Part shown: positions 1 to 9,160 of the stretch, one piece after another
Layout: each line of letters opens with the position of its first letter
Numbering within the stretch: the stretch's first letter is position 1
Assembly (NCBI GenBank): GCA_903935335.1
Contig: CAIZRG010000017.1
Span: 99,984 to 163,983 of the forward strand
Length of the DNA stretch: 64,000 nucleotides
Direction: 5' to 3'
DNA from: Oligoflexia bacterium
GTDB taxonomy: Bacteria > Bdellovibrionota > UBA1018
Notes under the pieces: generated by a model
The model's database searches: none
The model's input: the letters and a program-made list of their open reading frames with translations, nothing else
What the model was told of the DNA's origin: nothing
Translations under genes and position numbers: made by a program

Positions 1-1088
1 GTGATCCTCGATAAAACATAATCAATATACTGTGCAGTCGGAGCTCCAGGGCGAATTCCAGGAATAAAACCTCCGTATTTTTTTAAATTATCCGAGACAT
101 CTTCCGTCTTGAAAGTCACCGCTGTGTAAAAAAAACAGAAAAAAACGATCAAGGCTACAAAAAGAACATTATACAGGAGTGTCCCTGGCTGCAACAGAGC
201 GGTCATCTTCTGAACACGCTCAGATGGGAAAAAACTAGCGACTGTTGCTGGAAACATAATCAAAGAAGATGCAAAGATGGGAGGAATCACCCCAGAAGTA
301 TTGACCTTGAGTGGCAAATGGCTATTTTGCCCTCCGTAAACCTTCCGTCCCACAATTCTCTTAGCATATTGGATGGGAATCCTTCTCGCTCCCCGCTCCA
401 CAAAAATAATGCAGAAAAACGTCGCTACAATCACTGCTAAAACGAGTAAAATCTTAAAAAAGCTGAGTTCCCCAGAACGATAAAGACTCAAAGTTCCCCC
501 GATTCCTTGCGGAATCCGAGCAGCAATCCCTGCATAGATAATCAGAGAAATCCCGTTCGTAATCCCCCGCTCTGAAATTTGCTCACCCAGCCACATTAAA
601 AACACAGTCCCGGCTGTCAGAGTACATGTCGTAAACAACCTAAAAGCAAGCCCAGGATGCAAAACGACTGCAGGATTACTATAATGCTCCAAACCCGTTG
701 CAATTCCATAACCTTGCACTAAGCAAAGCAAAACAGTCCCATAGCGAGTGTACTGAGTAATTTTTTTTCTTCCCTGCTCACCTTCTTTTTGCAGATCGTG
801 AAGATAAGGCCAGATCACCGTAAGAAGCTGAAAAATAATCGAACTACTAATGTAAGGCATGACCCCAAGTGCAAAAATACTAAAACGCTCTAAAGCCCCA
901 CCACTAAAAAGATTAAACCACCCAAAGATGGTCCCTTTCATATTAGAAAAAACGTGTTGGAGAGCTGCACCATCCACGTCAGGAGTTGGAATATGAACGC
1001 CAATCCGGTAGACAGCAAGAATCATCAAAGTAAAAAGAATTCGTTTACGCAATTCCGGAATCTTTACAAGTCCATCCGCGCCTGACAT
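1..1088 (-). CDS. secY: protein translocase subunit SecY (3' end outside window)
   Basis: SecY is the membrane channel of the Sec translocase; with SecE/SecG and SecA it exports unfolded proteins and, with SRP, inserts membrane proteins. Reading the minus strand from an ATG at 1088 gives about 362 in-frame codons up to the window edge. The N-terminus contains the family segment KRILFTLMILAVYRIGVHIP, a plug-like GWFNLFSGGAL, and further on RGITNGISLIIYAGI and FVERGARRIPIQYAKR. Several hydrophobic helices alternate with basic loops. A complete SecY is about 430-440 residues, so the last helices lie to the left of the window. It is the last gene visible in the spc operon, 28 bases after rplO, its usual place. 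Confidence 0.96.
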   Translation of the reverse strand, partial: MSGADGLVKIPELRKRILFTLMILAVYRIGVHIPTPDVDGAALQHVFSNMKGTIFGWFNLFSGGALERFSIFALGVMPYISSSIIFQLLTVIWPYLHDLQKEGEQGRKKITQYTRYGTVLLCLVQGYGIATGLEHYSNPAVVLHPGLAFRLFTTCTLTAGTVFLMWLGEQISERGITNGISLIIYAGIAARIPQGIGGTLSLYRSGELSFFKILLVLAVIVATFFCIIFVERGARRIPIQYAKRIVGRKVYGGQNSHLPLKVNTSGVIPPIFASSLIMFPATVASFFPSERVQKMTALLQPGTLLYNVLFVALIVFFCFFYTAVTFKTEDVSDNLKKYGGFIPGIRPGAPTAQYIDYVLSRI

Positions 1089-1116
1089 TTGCACCCTCTG
1101 TCTGAGAAGAGAATCT

Positions 1117-1605
1117 TCATCCAACCTTCTGTTTCCGTGTAGCCTTTCCAGGTACAGGAATCAACTCTACTTTACCACCCACTTGAGCAATCTTTTCTTG
1201 AGCAGAAGCACTCACTTTATGAGCCTTGACGTGAAAAGCGTGAGTCACTTCACCTTCTCCTAATACCGTTAAACGGTCATAACGGCCTTTAATCCGCTTA
1301 GCAGCTATGAGCGACTCCAGAGAAATCTCCTTCAATTGAGATGCGCCCAGCTTTTCAAGATCAACAAGATTTAAAACCGCAATCGTTCGCCTTGCGAAAT
1401 TTTTAAAACCTCGTTTTGGAACACGTCGGTAAAGAGGCATCTGCCCCCCTTCAAATCCAGGTCGAACACTTCCACCTGAACGAGCCAACTGCCCCTTATC
1501 CCCTTTTCCAGCTGTAGGGCCATGTCCAGAACCTGAACCACGCCCAAGACGCTTTCTTTTATGAGTTGCCCCTGGCTGAGCCTTAATTGTATTGAGTCTT
1601 AACAT
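1117..1605 (-). CDS. rplO: 50S ribosomal protein L15
   Basis: L15 is a late-assembly protein of the large subunit that contacts 23S rRNA. The 162-residue product begins MLRLNTIKAQPGATHKRKRL and has the Gly-rich RNA-binding stretch GRGSGSGHGPTAGKGDKGQ followed by FEGGQMPLYRRVPKRGF, diagnostic of L15. It is slightly longer than the common 145-150 residues and has a basic C-terminal tail. It sits 12 bases after rpmD and just before secY, the standard spc order, and is presumably co-transcribed with them. Confidence 0.98.
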   Translation of the reverse strand: MLRLNTIKAQPGATHKRKRLGRGSGSGHGPTAGKGDKGQLARSGGSVRPGFEGGQMPLYRRVPKRGFKNFARRTIAVLNLVDLEKLGASQLKEISLESLIAAKRIKGRYDRLTVLGEGEVTHAFHVKAHKVSASAQEKIAQVGGKVELIPVPGKATRKQKVG

Positions 1606-1617
1606 AATTACCCTCTT

Positions 1618-1818
1618 TTAACCCGTCTCAGCCACCACTTCGACTAAGTGTAATACTTTTTTAATCATCCCTCTCACGGAAGGAGTATTTTCTAATGTTC
1701 TGACCTGTTCCCTACGCTTTAAGCCTAATCCATGGATTGTTGCTCTCTGAGTCGGACTACAGGCAATCGTTCCTCTCATTAACCGAAGGGTGATTGTTTT
1801 TTTACTAACGGCTGACAT
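1618..1818 (-). CDS. rpmD: 50S ribosomal protein L30
   Basis: L30 is a small 23S rRNA-binding protein of the large subunit. The 66-residue product is the short bacterial form and contains ITLRLMRGTIACSPTQRATIHGLGLK, in which the LGLKRREQ segment is the family hallmark, and ends in a hydrophobic VLHLVEVVAE strand. A GGAG-type ribosome binding site lies in the 36-base spacer after rpsE. Placement between rpsE and rplO is canonical and supports the call despite the small size. Confidence 0.95.
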   Translation of the reverse strand: MSAVSKKTITLRLMRGTIACSPTQRATIHGLGLKRREQVRTLENTPSVRGMIKKVLHLVEVVAETG

Positions 1819-1854
1819 ACTTCACTCCTTTTTGCCATTCCAGTCTGGCTTATC

Positions 1855-2367
1855 TCATAAAATCTCAGCGACAGTCTTTCCTCGAGCCTTTGCAATATCA
1901 GCAAAATTTCTTAGCTCTTTTAATCCCTGTAAGGCCGCACGAACTACATTATGAGGATTATCTCTTCGAATCGACTTAGTTAAAATATTTTGAACTCCAG
2001 CCACCTCCATAATAGCTCTAACTGAAGAACTGGCAATAATCCCAGTTCCTTCAGGTGCAGGCTTCATCAAAACTTGACTCGCTCCAAAATGACCCACGAC
2101 TTCGTGAGGTATTGTATTGCCTTCAAGAGGGATTTTCATCAAATTCTTTTTTGCCTGTTTTCCTGCTTTTTTGATGGCCTCAGGCACTTCACCCGCCTTA
2201 CCTAAACCGACTCCCACCTGACCTTTTTTATCTCCAACCACCACAATTGCTGCAAAGCTGAAACGACGCCCCCCTTTCACCACTTTAGCACAGCGATTAA
2301 TATGGATGACTTTGTCTTCAAATTCAGATTCTTCATGCTGACGGCCTGCTTGTTGACCTACTGCCAT
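1855..2367 (-). CDS. rpsE: 30S ribosomal protein S5
   Basis: S5 shapes the mRNA entry site and helps maintain decoding fidelity. The 170-residue product has the N-terminal double-stranded-RNA-binding domain ([21 protein letters not shown], residues about 20-40) and the [17 protein letters not shown] segment, then the C-terminal domain with the conserved [11 protein letters not shown]. Residues 1-19 are a slightly acidic lead-in that varies between species. Spacing to rplR (26 bases) and rpmD (36 bases) is normal for the operon. Confidence 0.98.
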   Translation of the reverse strand: MAVGQQAGRQHEESEFEDKVIHINRCAKVVKGGRRFSFAAIVVVGDKKGQVGVGLGKAGEVPEAIKKAGKQAKKNLMKIPLEGNTIPHEVVGHFGASQVLMKPAPEGTGIIASSSVRAIMEVAGVQNILTKSIRRDNPHNVVRAALQGLKELRNFADIAKARGKTVAEIL

Positions 2368-2393
2368 AATTTCTCCTTAGATTATTTTTCTCT

Positions 2394-2771
2394 CTAAAAC
2401 TTCAGGCCGCCTTCACGGGCTGCATCAGCGAGTGCCTTAATCCTTCCATGATATAAATATCCACTCCGGTCAAAAACGATTTGAGAAATATTTTTAGCTA
2501 AAGCACGCTTTGCCACTAAATTTCCTAAAGTCTTTGCTCCTTCAATGGTACTAGACACTTTTTCCTTCAGCTCTTCTTCTAAACTTGAAGCAGAAACTAA
2601 AGTATGTCCTTTAGCATCATCAACCAACTGAATATATAAATTCCGATTTGAACGAAAAATTGCAAGTCTTGGCTTTTCGAGAGTTCCCTCCACCCGAGCA
2701 CGAATGCGTTTTTTCCGTTTAAATCGAACCACCTGCTTCTGACTCGTCACTCGACGTATCTTAGTAGCCAT
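2394..2771 (-). CDS. rplR: 50S ribosomal protein L18
   Basis: L18 binds 5S rRNA together with L5 and L25 in the central protuberance. The 125-residue product shows the basic N-terminus (FKRKKRIRARVEGT), then KPRLAIFRSNRNLYIQLVDD, and the C-terminal FDRSGYLYHGRIKALADAAREGGL, all characteristic of L18. Length is normal. It follows rplF after 16 bases and precedes rpsE, as in most spc operons. Confidence 0.98.
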   Translation of the reverse strand: MATKIRRVTSQKQVVRFKRKKRIRARVEGTLEKPRLAIFRSNRNLYIQLVDDAKGHTLVSASSLEEELKEKVSSTIEGAKTLGNLVAKRALAKNISQIVFDRSGYLYHGRIKALADAAREGGLKF

Positions 2772-2787
2772 AAACTAAAATTCCTTG

Positions 2788-3333
2788 TTACTTCGCACCA
2801 GCAGCCTTACCCTGCTTGCGAATAATATGTTCGTCCATATACTTGATTCCCTTACCTTGATAAGGCTCAGGTTCCCTAAAAGACCGAATCTTAGCAGCTA
2901 CCATGCCTACCAAGATCTTATCTGCTCCTGTCACTACAATATGTGTATTATTTTCTACCTTAGCTGAAATCCCAGAAGGAAGCTCATAATCAATCGGATG
3001 GGAGTAACCTACTGTTAAGGTTAATGTAGAACCTTTCACAGCAGCTCGATACCCTACTCCAACAATATCAAGCTCTTTAGTAAAACCAAGATGCACTCCG
3101 TGAACCATGTTATAAATGAGCGTACGAGTCAATCCATGAAGGGCTGCAGCTTGGTTTGTGATGCTTTCATCCCGAGTCACAATCACTGAACCATTTTCAA
3201 TTTTAACGACTACTCCACGTGCCAGCTTATAAGAAAGCTTACCTTTTGGGCCTTCTACTTTAACGAATCCATCTTTTACATCTACTTTAACGCCCTGTTG
3301 AATCTTTACAGGGACTTTACCCACTCGTGACAT
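2788..3333 (-). CDS. rplF: 50S ribosomal protein L6
   Basis: L6 lies near the factor-binding site of the large subunit and contacts the sarcin-ricin region. The 181-residue product starts MSRVGKVPVKIQQGVKVDVKD, includes LVGMVAAKIRSFREPEPYQGKGIKY, the signature of the C-terminal repeat domain, and ends in a Lys/Ala tail. Both L6 fold repeats are present. It begins 3 bases after the rpsH stop, so translation is probably coupled. Confidence 0.98.
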   Translation of the reverse strand: MSRVGKVPVKIQQGVKVDVKDGFVKVEGPKGKLSYKLARGVVVKIENGSVIVTRDESITNQAAALHGLTRTLIYNMVHGVHLGFTKELDIVGVGYRAAVKGSTLTLTVGYSHPIDYELPSGISAKVENNTHIVVTGADKILVGMVAAKIRSFREPEPYQGKGIKYMDEHIIRKQGKAAGAK

Positions 3334-3336
3334 AAT

Positions 3337-3735
3337 TCACCATACCTCACAAAGAATCTCGCCGCCCACCTTTTGAACTCGGGCCTTATGTCCAGTCGTT
3401 ACACCTCTGGAAGTTGACACAATAGCAACTCCAGCACCGCCTAAAGGTCGTGGCATTTTTTCATATCCCGTGTAACGCCTTAGCCCCGGGCGACTCACCC
3501 TTCGAATCCCTTGGATCACGCTGTCTCCAGCATCGGTGTACTTTAAATAAACCTTGATCATGGGACGGCCTTCTTCTCGCATTAAGCGGAAGTTTTTAAT
3601 ATAGCCTTCTTCTTTCAAAACACGAACCACATTTGCTTTTAAACGAGACGCCGGCACTTCCAACTTTTCATGCTTCTCTTGAGTCGCGTTTCGTATTCGG
3701 GTTAATAAATCTGCAATAGGATCAGTCATACTCAT
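3337..3735 (-). CDS. rpsH: 30S ribosomal protein S8
   Basis: S8 binds the central domain of 16S rRNA and is the classic autogenous repressor of the spc operon in enterobacteria; whether it represses here cannot be told from sequence. The 132-residue product starts MSMTDPIADLLTRIRNA and ends with the diagnostic C-terminal STSRGVTTGHKARVQKVGGE block. Length is normal. It follows rpsN by 22 bases and is almost joined to rplF. Confidence 0.98.
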   Translation of the reverse strand: MSMTDPIADLLTRIRNATQEKHEKLEVPASRLKANVVRVLKEEGYIKNFRLMREEGRPMIKVYLKYTDAGDSVIQGIRRVSRPGLRRYTGYEKMPRPLGGAGVAIVSTSRGVTTGHKARVQKVGGEILCEVW

Positions 3736-3757
3736 AATTTTGTATCCTCTTCACCGC

Positions 3758-3943
3758 TTACCAGCTAGACTTAGTCACGCCAGGAAGTTGTCCCTTCAAT
3801 GCCAAACCACGGAAACAAAGACGACACATATTAAATTTCCGCATATAGGCTCTTGGACGACCACAGAGAGGGCAGCGATTTTTCGTCCGAGTCTTAAATT
3901 TTGGCTTCTTTCCAATTTTTTCTAGTTTACACTTTTTGGACAA
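3758..3943 (-). CDS. rpsN: 30S ribosomal protein S14, zinc-binding type
   Basis: S14 is a small-subunit head protein. This 61-residue copy is the short C+ form: CPLC (residues about 24-27) and CRLC (about 40-43) supply four cysteines for one zinc ion, in place of the longer cysteine-free S14 of about 100 residues. The C-terminal [18 protein letters not shown] matches the family end. It lies between rplE and rpsH as expected. Confidence 0.97.
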   Translation of the reverse strand: MSKKCKLEKIGKKPKFKTRTKNRCPLCGRPRAYMRKFNMCRLCFRGLALKGQLPGVTKSSW

Positions 3944-3957
3944 GATCGATCTCCTTT

Positions 3958-4695
3958 TTACTTACGGAATGGCATACCTAACTCAGCTAATAAAGCACGA
4001 GCATGCTCATTGGTCTTAGCGGTGGTCGTCACTGTCACGGTCATCCCGCGAACCTTATCCACCTTGTCATAATTAATTTCAGGAAAAATAATTTGTTCCC
4101 TGATCCCTAATGAATAGTTCCCTCGACCATCAAATGATTTTGCATTGACCCCTTTAAAATCTCTCACTCGAGGCAATGCAACATTCATGAGCCGATCTAA
4201 GAATTCATACATCCGAGCACGCCGAAGGGTAACCATAACTCCAACTGGATTGCCACTTCTAACCTTAAATGCCGCAATGGCCTTACGAGCACGAGTCAAA
4301 ACAGGCTTCTGACCCGTAATCGCCATAATTTCTTCAAAAGTTCCATCCAATACTTTTGGATTAGCTACCGCATCTTTGACTGCACAGTTGACAACAACCT
4401 TTGCAAGCCTAGGCACTTGCATCGAGTTTTTAAACTGGAACTGCTTCATCAAAGCCGGCACTGCCTTAGACTGATATTGCTTGAGAAGTCGAGGCGGCTG
4501 GCTCGGAGAAACTTTTGTTTCTCCAGGAGCAGCGATTTTCAAGGCTGAAGCAGCAGCATCTTCCTTCGCTCTCTTGGCTTTTGCTCGAGCAGTATCGGCT
4601 GCAGCTTTCTTAGCTTCGGCTTTGTGTTTTGCGGCAGACTCACCTCCACTCGGCTCAGCTCCGTCTTTAGAACCTTCATTTTTTGATGCTACCAT
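3958..4695 (-). CDS. rplE: 50S ribosomal protein L5 with long N-terminal extension
   Basis: L5 binds 5S rRNA and contacts the P-site tRNA from the central protuberance. The L5 domain covers about residues 70-245: [49 protein letters not shown], and near the end [23 protein letters not shown]. It is preceded by about 65 extra residues rich in Ala, Lys, Glu and Ser (for example [20 protein letters not shown]), making 245 residues against the usual 178-185. The extension looks disordered or helical and highly charged. The ATG at 4695 has an AGGAGGT-type site upstream, so the extension is probably translated. Confidence 0.95.
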   Translation of the reverse strand: MVASKNEGSKDGAEPSGGESAAKHKAEAKKAAADTARAKAKRAKEDAAASALKIAAPGETKVSPSQPPRLLKQYQSKAVPALMKQFQFKNSMQVPRLAKVVVNCAVKDAVANPKVLDGTFEEIMAITGQKPVLTRARKAIAAFKVRSGNPVGVMVTLRRARMYEFLDRLMNVALPRVRDFKGVNAKSFDGRGNYSLGIREQIIFPEINYDKVDKVRGMTVTVTTTAKTNEHARALLAELGMPFRK

Positions 4696-4714
4696 GACCT
4701 ACCTCCTATCTGAC

Positions 4715-5101
4715 TCACGCGACATCCAAGGCTTCACTGCAGCGCTTGCAGATTCGAATTTTAGCTTTCTTTTGACCTTTTGAAGAAGCTTCTGGCTTCG
4801 TATTCTGTTTATTGACTCCATCCATCCATTTTATCCCGTGACGAACTCCACGATTACACTTAGGGCAAAGTAAAAGCACATTCGAATAGTGAAGAGGCAG
4901 TTCCTTCTCAACAATTCCCCCTGAATTTTTTTGAGTAGGACGAACATGCCGCTTGACTAGGTTCGTTTTTTCAACGAGAACTCGACAGTTTTTCAAATCA
5001 ACCTTAAGAATTTTTCCAATCTTACCTTTTTCACGACCTGAAATAACTTGAACCTCATCGTTTTTTCGGAGCGAAAATTTATAACTATCGTTTTTTAACA
5101 T
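4715..5101 (-). CDS. rplX: 50S ribosomal protein L24
   Basis: L24 is an assembly initiator that binds the 5' domain of 23S rRNA near the tunnel exit. The 128-residue product carries the KOW motif [19 protein letters not shown] (residues about 17-35) and [15 protein letters not shown]. The C-terminal half has CPKC and CKRC pairs, which may bind zinc; such cysteines occur in many L24 proteins. It is somewhat longer than the usual 100-110 residues because of a Lys/Gln-rich linker between the cysteine pairs. Its start lies 6 bases after the rplN stop. Confidence 0.97.
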   Translation of the reverse strand: MLKNDSYKFSLRKNDEVQVISGREKGKIGKILKVDLKNCRVLVEKTNLVKRHVRPTQKNSGGIVEKELPLHYSNVLLLCPKCNRGVRHGIKWMDGVNKQNTKPEASSKGQKKAKIRICKRCSEALDVA

Positions 5102-5107
5102 AAAACC

Positions 5108-5476
5108 TCACAGTACTTCCGGTGCTAACGAAATAATTTTAGTAAACGCACGAGCCCTAAGTTCCCGCGCCACCGGTCCAAAAATACGGGTACCAATCGG
5201 TTCGTTTTGAGCATTAATCAAAACCGCTGAATTCGTATCAAAACGAACATAAGTACCATCGTGTCGATTGACTTCTTTCTTCGTACGCACAATGACTGCT
5301 TTAAGAATTTCACCTTTTTTCACTTTTCCGTTGGGAGCAGCGTCTTTCACAGTGACCACAATCACATCACCTAAAGAAGCATATTTTCTTTTAGTTCCAC
5401 CTAAAACTTTAATGCACATCACAGATTTAGCGCCTGAATTATCTGCAACGTCTAAGCGAGTACGCATTTGTATCAT
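5108..5476 (-). CDS. rplN: 50S ribosomal protein L14
   Basis: L14 forms part of the subunit interface and is the docking site of the silencing factor RsfS. The 122-residue product has the standard length and opens [20 protein letters not shown], followed by [19 protein letters not shown], and ends [12 protein letters not shown], all family signatures. It lies between rpsQ and rplX in normal spc order. Confidence 0.99.
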   Translation of the reverse strand: MIQMRTRLDVADNSGAKSVMCIKVLGGTKRKYASLGDVIVVTVKDAAPNGKVKKGEILKAVIVRTKKEVNRHDGTYVRFDTNSAVLINAQNEPIGTRIFGPVARELRARAFTKIISLAPEVL

Positions 5477-5497
5477 TGACTCATCTCCTCTTTTACT

Positions 5498-5836
5498 TTA
5501 GACGTTCGCTTCAGGAGCCTGAACTGCCCGACGAATAATCGATTGCAAAACCCATCGCTTTTCACGGCTGATAGGACGAGATTCAACTAATGAAACCCGA
5601 TCACCTAGCTGTGCTTCATTTTTTTCATCATGAGCCTTATGACGACGATTTTTTTCAATATACTTTTTATAAAGTGAATGACGAACCTGACGGTCCACTT
5701 GAACTACTATGGTTTTTTGCATCTTAGTACTCACCACAGTGCCAACGACAGATCTTCTCTTCTGAAGAGCATTTCTTGAGTCAACCTGACCCACTGTATT
5801 CTGCTGTTTTACCTTTTCCTCGTTTACACTAGTCAT
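5498..5836 (-). CDS. rpsQ: 30S ribosomal protein S17
   Basis: S17 is a primary 16S rRNA-binding protein with an OB fold. The core runs from about residue 27 (KRRSVVGTVVSTKMQKTIVV) through YIEKNRRHKAHDEKN, then GDRVSLVESRPISREKRW. The first 26 residues are a polar extension; total length is 112 against the usual 80-90. Its start codon overlaps the rpmC stop by four bases, so the two are probably translationally coupled. Confidence 0.97.
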   Translation of the reverse strand: MTSVNEEKVKQQNTVGQVDSRNALQKRRSVVGTVVSTKMQKTIVVQVDRQVRHSLYKKYIEKNRRHKAHDEKNEAQLGDRVSLVESRPISREKRWVLQSIIRRAVQAPEANV

Positions 5837-6066
5837 TGCCTTGCCGCCTTCTCAACCTTTCCTTCAGCACTGGACTTAGAAGAAGAATCAAGCATCTTCA
5901 TGCGGGCTAAACTTTTGCGCAAACGCCAAAGCATTGCCGTATCTTCTAACTGCCCCGTTGCTTTCTTCATCCTAGCATCAAAAAGTTGTGCTTCGGATTC
6001 CCGAATTTTTGTTTTTAGCTCATCTTGAGACAAATTTGTCAGCTCTTTAAACCGCATTGTAGCCAC
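5833..6066 (-). CDS. rpmC: 50S ribosomal protein L29
   Basis: L29 sits at the peptide tunnel exit beside L23, the docking area for SRP and trigger factor. The 77-residue helical product contains MRFKELTNLSQDELKTKIRE and LFDARMKKATGQLEDTAMLW followed by RKSLARMKM, which corresponds to the usual helix-turn-helix ending R-x-I-A-R. The Lys/Ser-rich tail is a little longer than average. It overlaps rpsQ by four bases. Confidence 0.97.
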   Translation of the reverse strand: MATMRFKELTNLSQDELKTKIRESEAQLFDARMKKATGQLEDTAMLWRLRKSLARMKMLDSSSKSSAEGKVEKAARQ

Positions 6067-6079
6067 ATTTACTCCTTAA

Positions 6080-6574
6080 TTAAGCCTTGAGCTTGGCAGC
6101 CACTGCCATCTTCTGGTTAGCCTTTGCTTTACGTAAAGCTTCCCTTTGTTTCAATGCTAAAGCCTCTGTCGCCTTACTGATGGGCTTACAATGAAGTGGC
6201 AACTTATTGTTGGCTAACCGAAGAGCTTCAAATGCTTCGCTCTGCGGAATACCACCCATTTCAAAAATGACTCGTCCAGGCTTAATCACTGCTGCCCATT
6301 CTTCCACATTTCCTTTCCCAGATCCCATACGAGTTTCTGCAGGTTTCTTCGTAATAGGCTTGTCTGGAAAAACTCGAATCCAAATCTTTCCACCCCTCTT
6401 TACATAACGAGTCATCGCTACTCGGGAAGCTTCAATCTGCTTTGAATTAATCCGGCCACATTCAGTTGCTTGCAGACCGAATTCTCCAAAAAAGAGAGTT
6501 CCTCCTCGATCAGCTCGTCCTCTCATCCTACCTTTTTGCTGCTTTCGCCACTTGACTCTTTTGGGTGATAACAT
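6080..6574 (-). CDS. rplP: 50S ribosomal protein L16
   Basis: L16 organises the A-site region of the large subunit. The product opens [19 protein letters not shown] and includes [20 protein letters not shown] and the loop [21 protein letters not shown] that reaches toward the peptidyl transferase centre. It has 164 residues against about 137; the excess is a Lys/Ala-rich C-terminal tail of some 25 residues. Gene order rpsC-rplP-rpmC is standard. Confidence 0.98.
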   Translation of the reverse strand: MLSPKRVKWRKQQKGRMRGRADRGGTLFFGEFGLQATECGRINSKQIEASRVAMTRYVKRGGKIWIRVFPDKPITKKPAETRMGSGKGNVEEWAAVIKPGRVIFEMGGIPQSEAFEALRLANNKLPLHCKPISKATEALALKQREALRKAKANQKMAVAAKLKA

Positions 6575-6618
6575 AATTAATCCTTACTTATCCTTATTCA
6601 TCCTTCAATCGCACCACA

Positions 6619-7290
6619 TCAAGCACTCTGCATCGACCTAGCTTCAACTGCTGCTTGTTTTTTCAAAGTTTGCGCTTCACCATGATACACCCAAGCTTTC
6701 ACACCAATCACTCCATAGGTGGTTTGAGCTTCAGCAGTTCCGTAATCAATATTGGCGCGAAGGGTGTGAAGAGGAACACTGTCTTCACTGTACCATTCAG
6801 TCCGAGCAATCTCGGCACCTCCTAAACGGCCAGAAACACGAATTTTAATTCCCTTAATTCCCTGCTTGAAAGCAGAAGTCATACACTTCTTCATAGCTCT
6901 ACGAAAGGGAACCCTTTTTTCCAACTGAGATGCCACGTTATCTGCAATCAAGGTGGCATTTGCCTCAGGCTTTTTGACTTCAATGATATTTAAAAAAACT
7001 TCGTTTTTGGAAAGTCGCTGAACATCACTCTTTAAAGACTCAACCCCAGCGCCTTTTTTACCAATCACAATTCCAGGACGGGCTGTATGCACATTGATTT
7101 TTACCTTATTGGCAGCTCGTTCAATTTCAATCCGAGCAATTCCAGCTCCTTGTAACTTGCCTTCCAAATATTCACGAAGCCGAATATCTTCATGCAAAAG
7201 ACGGCTATAATCTTTTTTTGCATACCACCGACTATCCCAGGTACGGGTAATTCCTAAGCGAAATCCAACTGGATTAACTTTTTGACCCAT
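6619..7290 (-). CDS. rpsC: 30S ribosomal protein S3
   Basis: S3 lines the mRNA entry channel and contributes to ribosomal helicase activity. The 223-residue product starts [20 protein letters not shown], has a KH domain with the GXXG loop in [15 protein letters not shown], and the C-terminal domain [20 protein letters not shown]. Length is typical. A spacer of 44 bases separates it from rplP, the largest gap inside this part of the operon. Confidence 0.99.
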   Translation of the reverse strand: MGQKVNPVGFRLGITRTWDSRWYAKKDYSRLLHEDIRLREYLEGKLQGAGIARIEIERAANKVKINVHTARPGIVIGKKGAGVESLKSDVQRLSKNEVFLNIIEVKKPEANATLIADNVASQLEKRVPFRRAMKKCMTSAFKQGIKGIKIRVSGRLGGAEIARTEWYSEDSVPLHTLRANIDYGTAEAQTTYGVIGVKAWVYHGEAQTLKKQAAVEARSMQSA

Positions 7291-7300
7291 ATTCTCCTCT

Positions 7301-7636
7301 TCACCGCTCCGCGAGCGTTACGCTCACATGACTAGTTTTCTTATGAATTCGAAATGCCGAACCCTTCGCACGAGGTCGAAACCGCTTGAGTGTGGTGCCT
7401 TGACCCACCAAGATCGTCTTCACAAACAAGGTATCAACATCTACCGTTTCTCTTTCATCAGCATTGGCCACAGCACTTTTTAACAAGGTATGAAGCACAT
7501 GAGCGGTTCGCTTTCGAGGTGAAAATCGAAGATAATTCAACGCCTCGTTGATTCCCTTGCCCCGAACTTCATCGGCTAACAACCCCATTTTCCTTGGGGT
7601 AATTCTTACAGAGCTTACTTTTGCCGTCACTTCCAT
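7301..7636 (-). CDS. rplV: 50S ribosomal protein L22
   Basis: L22 lines the nascent-peptide tunnel with its long beta hairpin. The 111-residue product has [19 protein letters not shown] at the N-terminus and the tunnel-hairpin end [20 protein letters not shown], in which the Arg/Gly-rich tip is the usual site of macrolide-resistance changes. It starts 13 bases after rpsS. Confidence 0.98.
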   Translation of the reverse strand: MEVTAKVSSVRITPRKMGLLADEVRGKGINEALNYLRFSPRKRTAHVLHTLLKSAVANADERETVDVDTLFVKTILVGQGTTLKRFRPRAKGSAFRIHKKTSHVSVTLAER

Positions 7637-7649
7637 CGCTTACTCCTCA

Positions 7650-8003
7650 TCACGCTTTTGCTGGGGCTGCTGAAGTTCCACTCGCCTTGGGTGCACCGCC
7701 CGCAGAACTTGCCGAAGCTCCCCCACCTTCAGCCGCTTTCTTATCTGCCGGAGTATGACCATGGAAAGTTCGAGTTGCAGCAAACTCACCTAACTTATGG
7801 CCCACCATATTTTCAGTCACATAAACAGGAATAAATTTTTTCCCATTATGAACTGCAAAAGTTAAACCGACAAAATCTGGAAACACAGTCGAGCGCCGCG
7901 ACCAAGTTTTGATTACTTTTCGATCTTGAGTCTGTCGAGCAGTCTGAACCTTTTTCAATAAATGGTCATCACAAAAGGGGCCTTTTTTAATTGAACGAGC
8001 CAC
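7650..8003 (-). CDS. rpsS: 30S ribosomal protein S19 with C-terminal Ala/Gly tail
   Basis: S19 is a head protein of the small subunit that contacts the A-site finger of 23S rRNA. The conserved part is residues 1-93: [18 protein letters not shown], then [24 protein letters not shown] and [18 protein letters not shown]. It continues for about 25 residues of Gly, Ala, Ser and Pro to reach 117, where 91-93 is typical. The tail is low-complexity and probably disordered. Gene order rplB-rpsS-rplV is canonical. Confidence 0.98.
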   Translation of the reverse strand: MARSIKKGPFCDDHLLKKVQTARQTQDRKVIKTWSRRSTVFPDFVGLTFAVHNGKKFIPVYVTENMVGHKLGEFAATRTFHGHTPADKKAAEGGGASASSAGGAPKASGTSAAPAKA

Positions 8004-8015
8004 GATTCACTCTCC

Positions 8016-8849
8016 TTACCGGCGACGTTTCACAATAAAAGCGTCAGTTCGCTTATTATTTCGAGTTTTATAACCTTTAGTTGGAACACCCCAAGGCGTT
8101 CTTGGATGACCTCCACCTGAGGATTTTCCCTCTCCCCCTCCGTGAGGATGATCCACAGGATTCATAGACACACCACGGTTCGTAGGTCTCACTCCCATCC
8201 ACCGATTACGCCCTGCTTTGCCAATGGTAATGTTTTCATGATCCGTATTGGACAACTGACCGACTGAAGCCCGGCAACGCCCATGGAGTAATCGAATTTC
8301 ACCACTGGGCATCTTCACCTGACAATATTGACCATCCTTTGCCATCAACTGAGCAAAACCTCCAGCTGATCGAGCCAATTTACCTCCTCGGCCAGGTTCA
8401 ATCTCAATATTATGAATCAAAGTTCCAACTGGAATCACTAAAAGTGAAAGGTGATTAGCTGGCTTAATATCAGCCTGGTCACTCGCAATCACCGTATCTC
8501 CCACGTTTAAATTCAACGGAGCTAAAATATAAGTTTTCTCTCCGTCAACATAATTCAACAATGCAATGTATGCTGTTCGATTTGGGTCATACTCCAGAGA
8601 AGCAACCTTGGCAGGAATCTCCTTCTTAGCCCTAAGAAAGTCAATCAAACGATATTGACGCTTATGACCTCCTCCTCGGTGCCGAACGGTCATTTTACCG
8701 AACTGATTTCTGCCACCCGTACTTGTTAAAGCGATTTTCAGCTTTCTAGGCTTCCTAGGCTGTTTTTTCTTAGGAGTAAGAACCGAAAAATCAGCCACAT
8801 TCTTATATCGAAGAGCTGGAGTGATGGGTTTAAAAGATTTAATCGCCAT
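8016..8849 (-). CDS. rplB: 50S ribosomal protein L2
   Basis: L2 is required for subunit joining and peptidyl transferase activity. The 277-residue product has the expected length, with [16 protein letters not shown] at the start, [19 protein letters not shown], and near the C-terminus [19 protein letters not shown]. That last segment contains the histidine that corresponds to E. coli His229. It follows rplW by 7 bases. Confidence 0.99.
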   Translation of the reverse strand: MAIKSFKPITPALRYKNVADFSVLTPKKKQPRKPRKLKIALTSTGGRNQFGKMTVRHRGGGHKRQYRLIDFLRAKKEIPAKVASLEYDPNRTAYIALLNYVDGEKTYILAPLNLNVGDTVIASDQADIKPANHLSLLVIPVGTLIHNIEIEPGRGGKLARSAGGFAQLMAKDGQYCQVKMPSGEIRLLHGRCRASVGQLSNTDHENITIGKAGRNRWMGVRPTNRGVSMNPVDHPHGGGEGKSSGGGHPRTPWGVPTKGYKTRNNKRTDAFIVKRRR

Positions 8850-8856
8850 AAACTAC

Positions 8857-9147
8857 TCACTTTGCTTGGAAGAAATCAATCTTTTGTCCTTCAGGTAAGG
8901 TTACAAGAGCCTTCTTCCAATTGGCTCGCTTTGTTTCAAAACGGCCTACCCGTTTCACCTTGCCATGCATCACCAGGGTTCGAACATCTCGAACCTTTAC
9001 ATTAAACAGTCTTTGAACTGCAGATTTAATCTCTTCTTTCTTAGCCTTCAGTGCTACTTCGAAGACATAGCGATTGGCTACCTCTGCAAGGGCAGTACTT
9101 TTTTCGCTGATAATTGGTCTACGAATTACTTCATATAGCGTACGCAT
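8857..9147 (-). CDS. rplW: 50S ribosomal protein L23
   Basis: L23 sits at the tunnel exit, where trigger factor and SRP dock. The 96-residue product has the N-terminal VIRRPIISEKSTAL and the core FNVKVRDVRTLVMHGKVKRVGR, followed by ANWKKALVTLPEGQKIDFF. Length is normal. It is separated from rplD by 13 bases. Confidence 0.98.
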   Translation of the reverse strand: MRTLYEVIRRPIISEKSTALAEVANRYVFEVALKAKKEEIKSAVQRLFNVKVRDVRTLVMHGKVKRVGRFETKRANWKKALVTLPEGQKIDFFQAK

Positions 9148-9160
9148 CCCTCACCTCACC

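Noticed and set aside
2785..2967. Plus-strand open frame antisense to rplF
   Set aside because: It lies wholly inside a certain ribosomal protein gene, has no ribosome binding site and shows codon shadowing.
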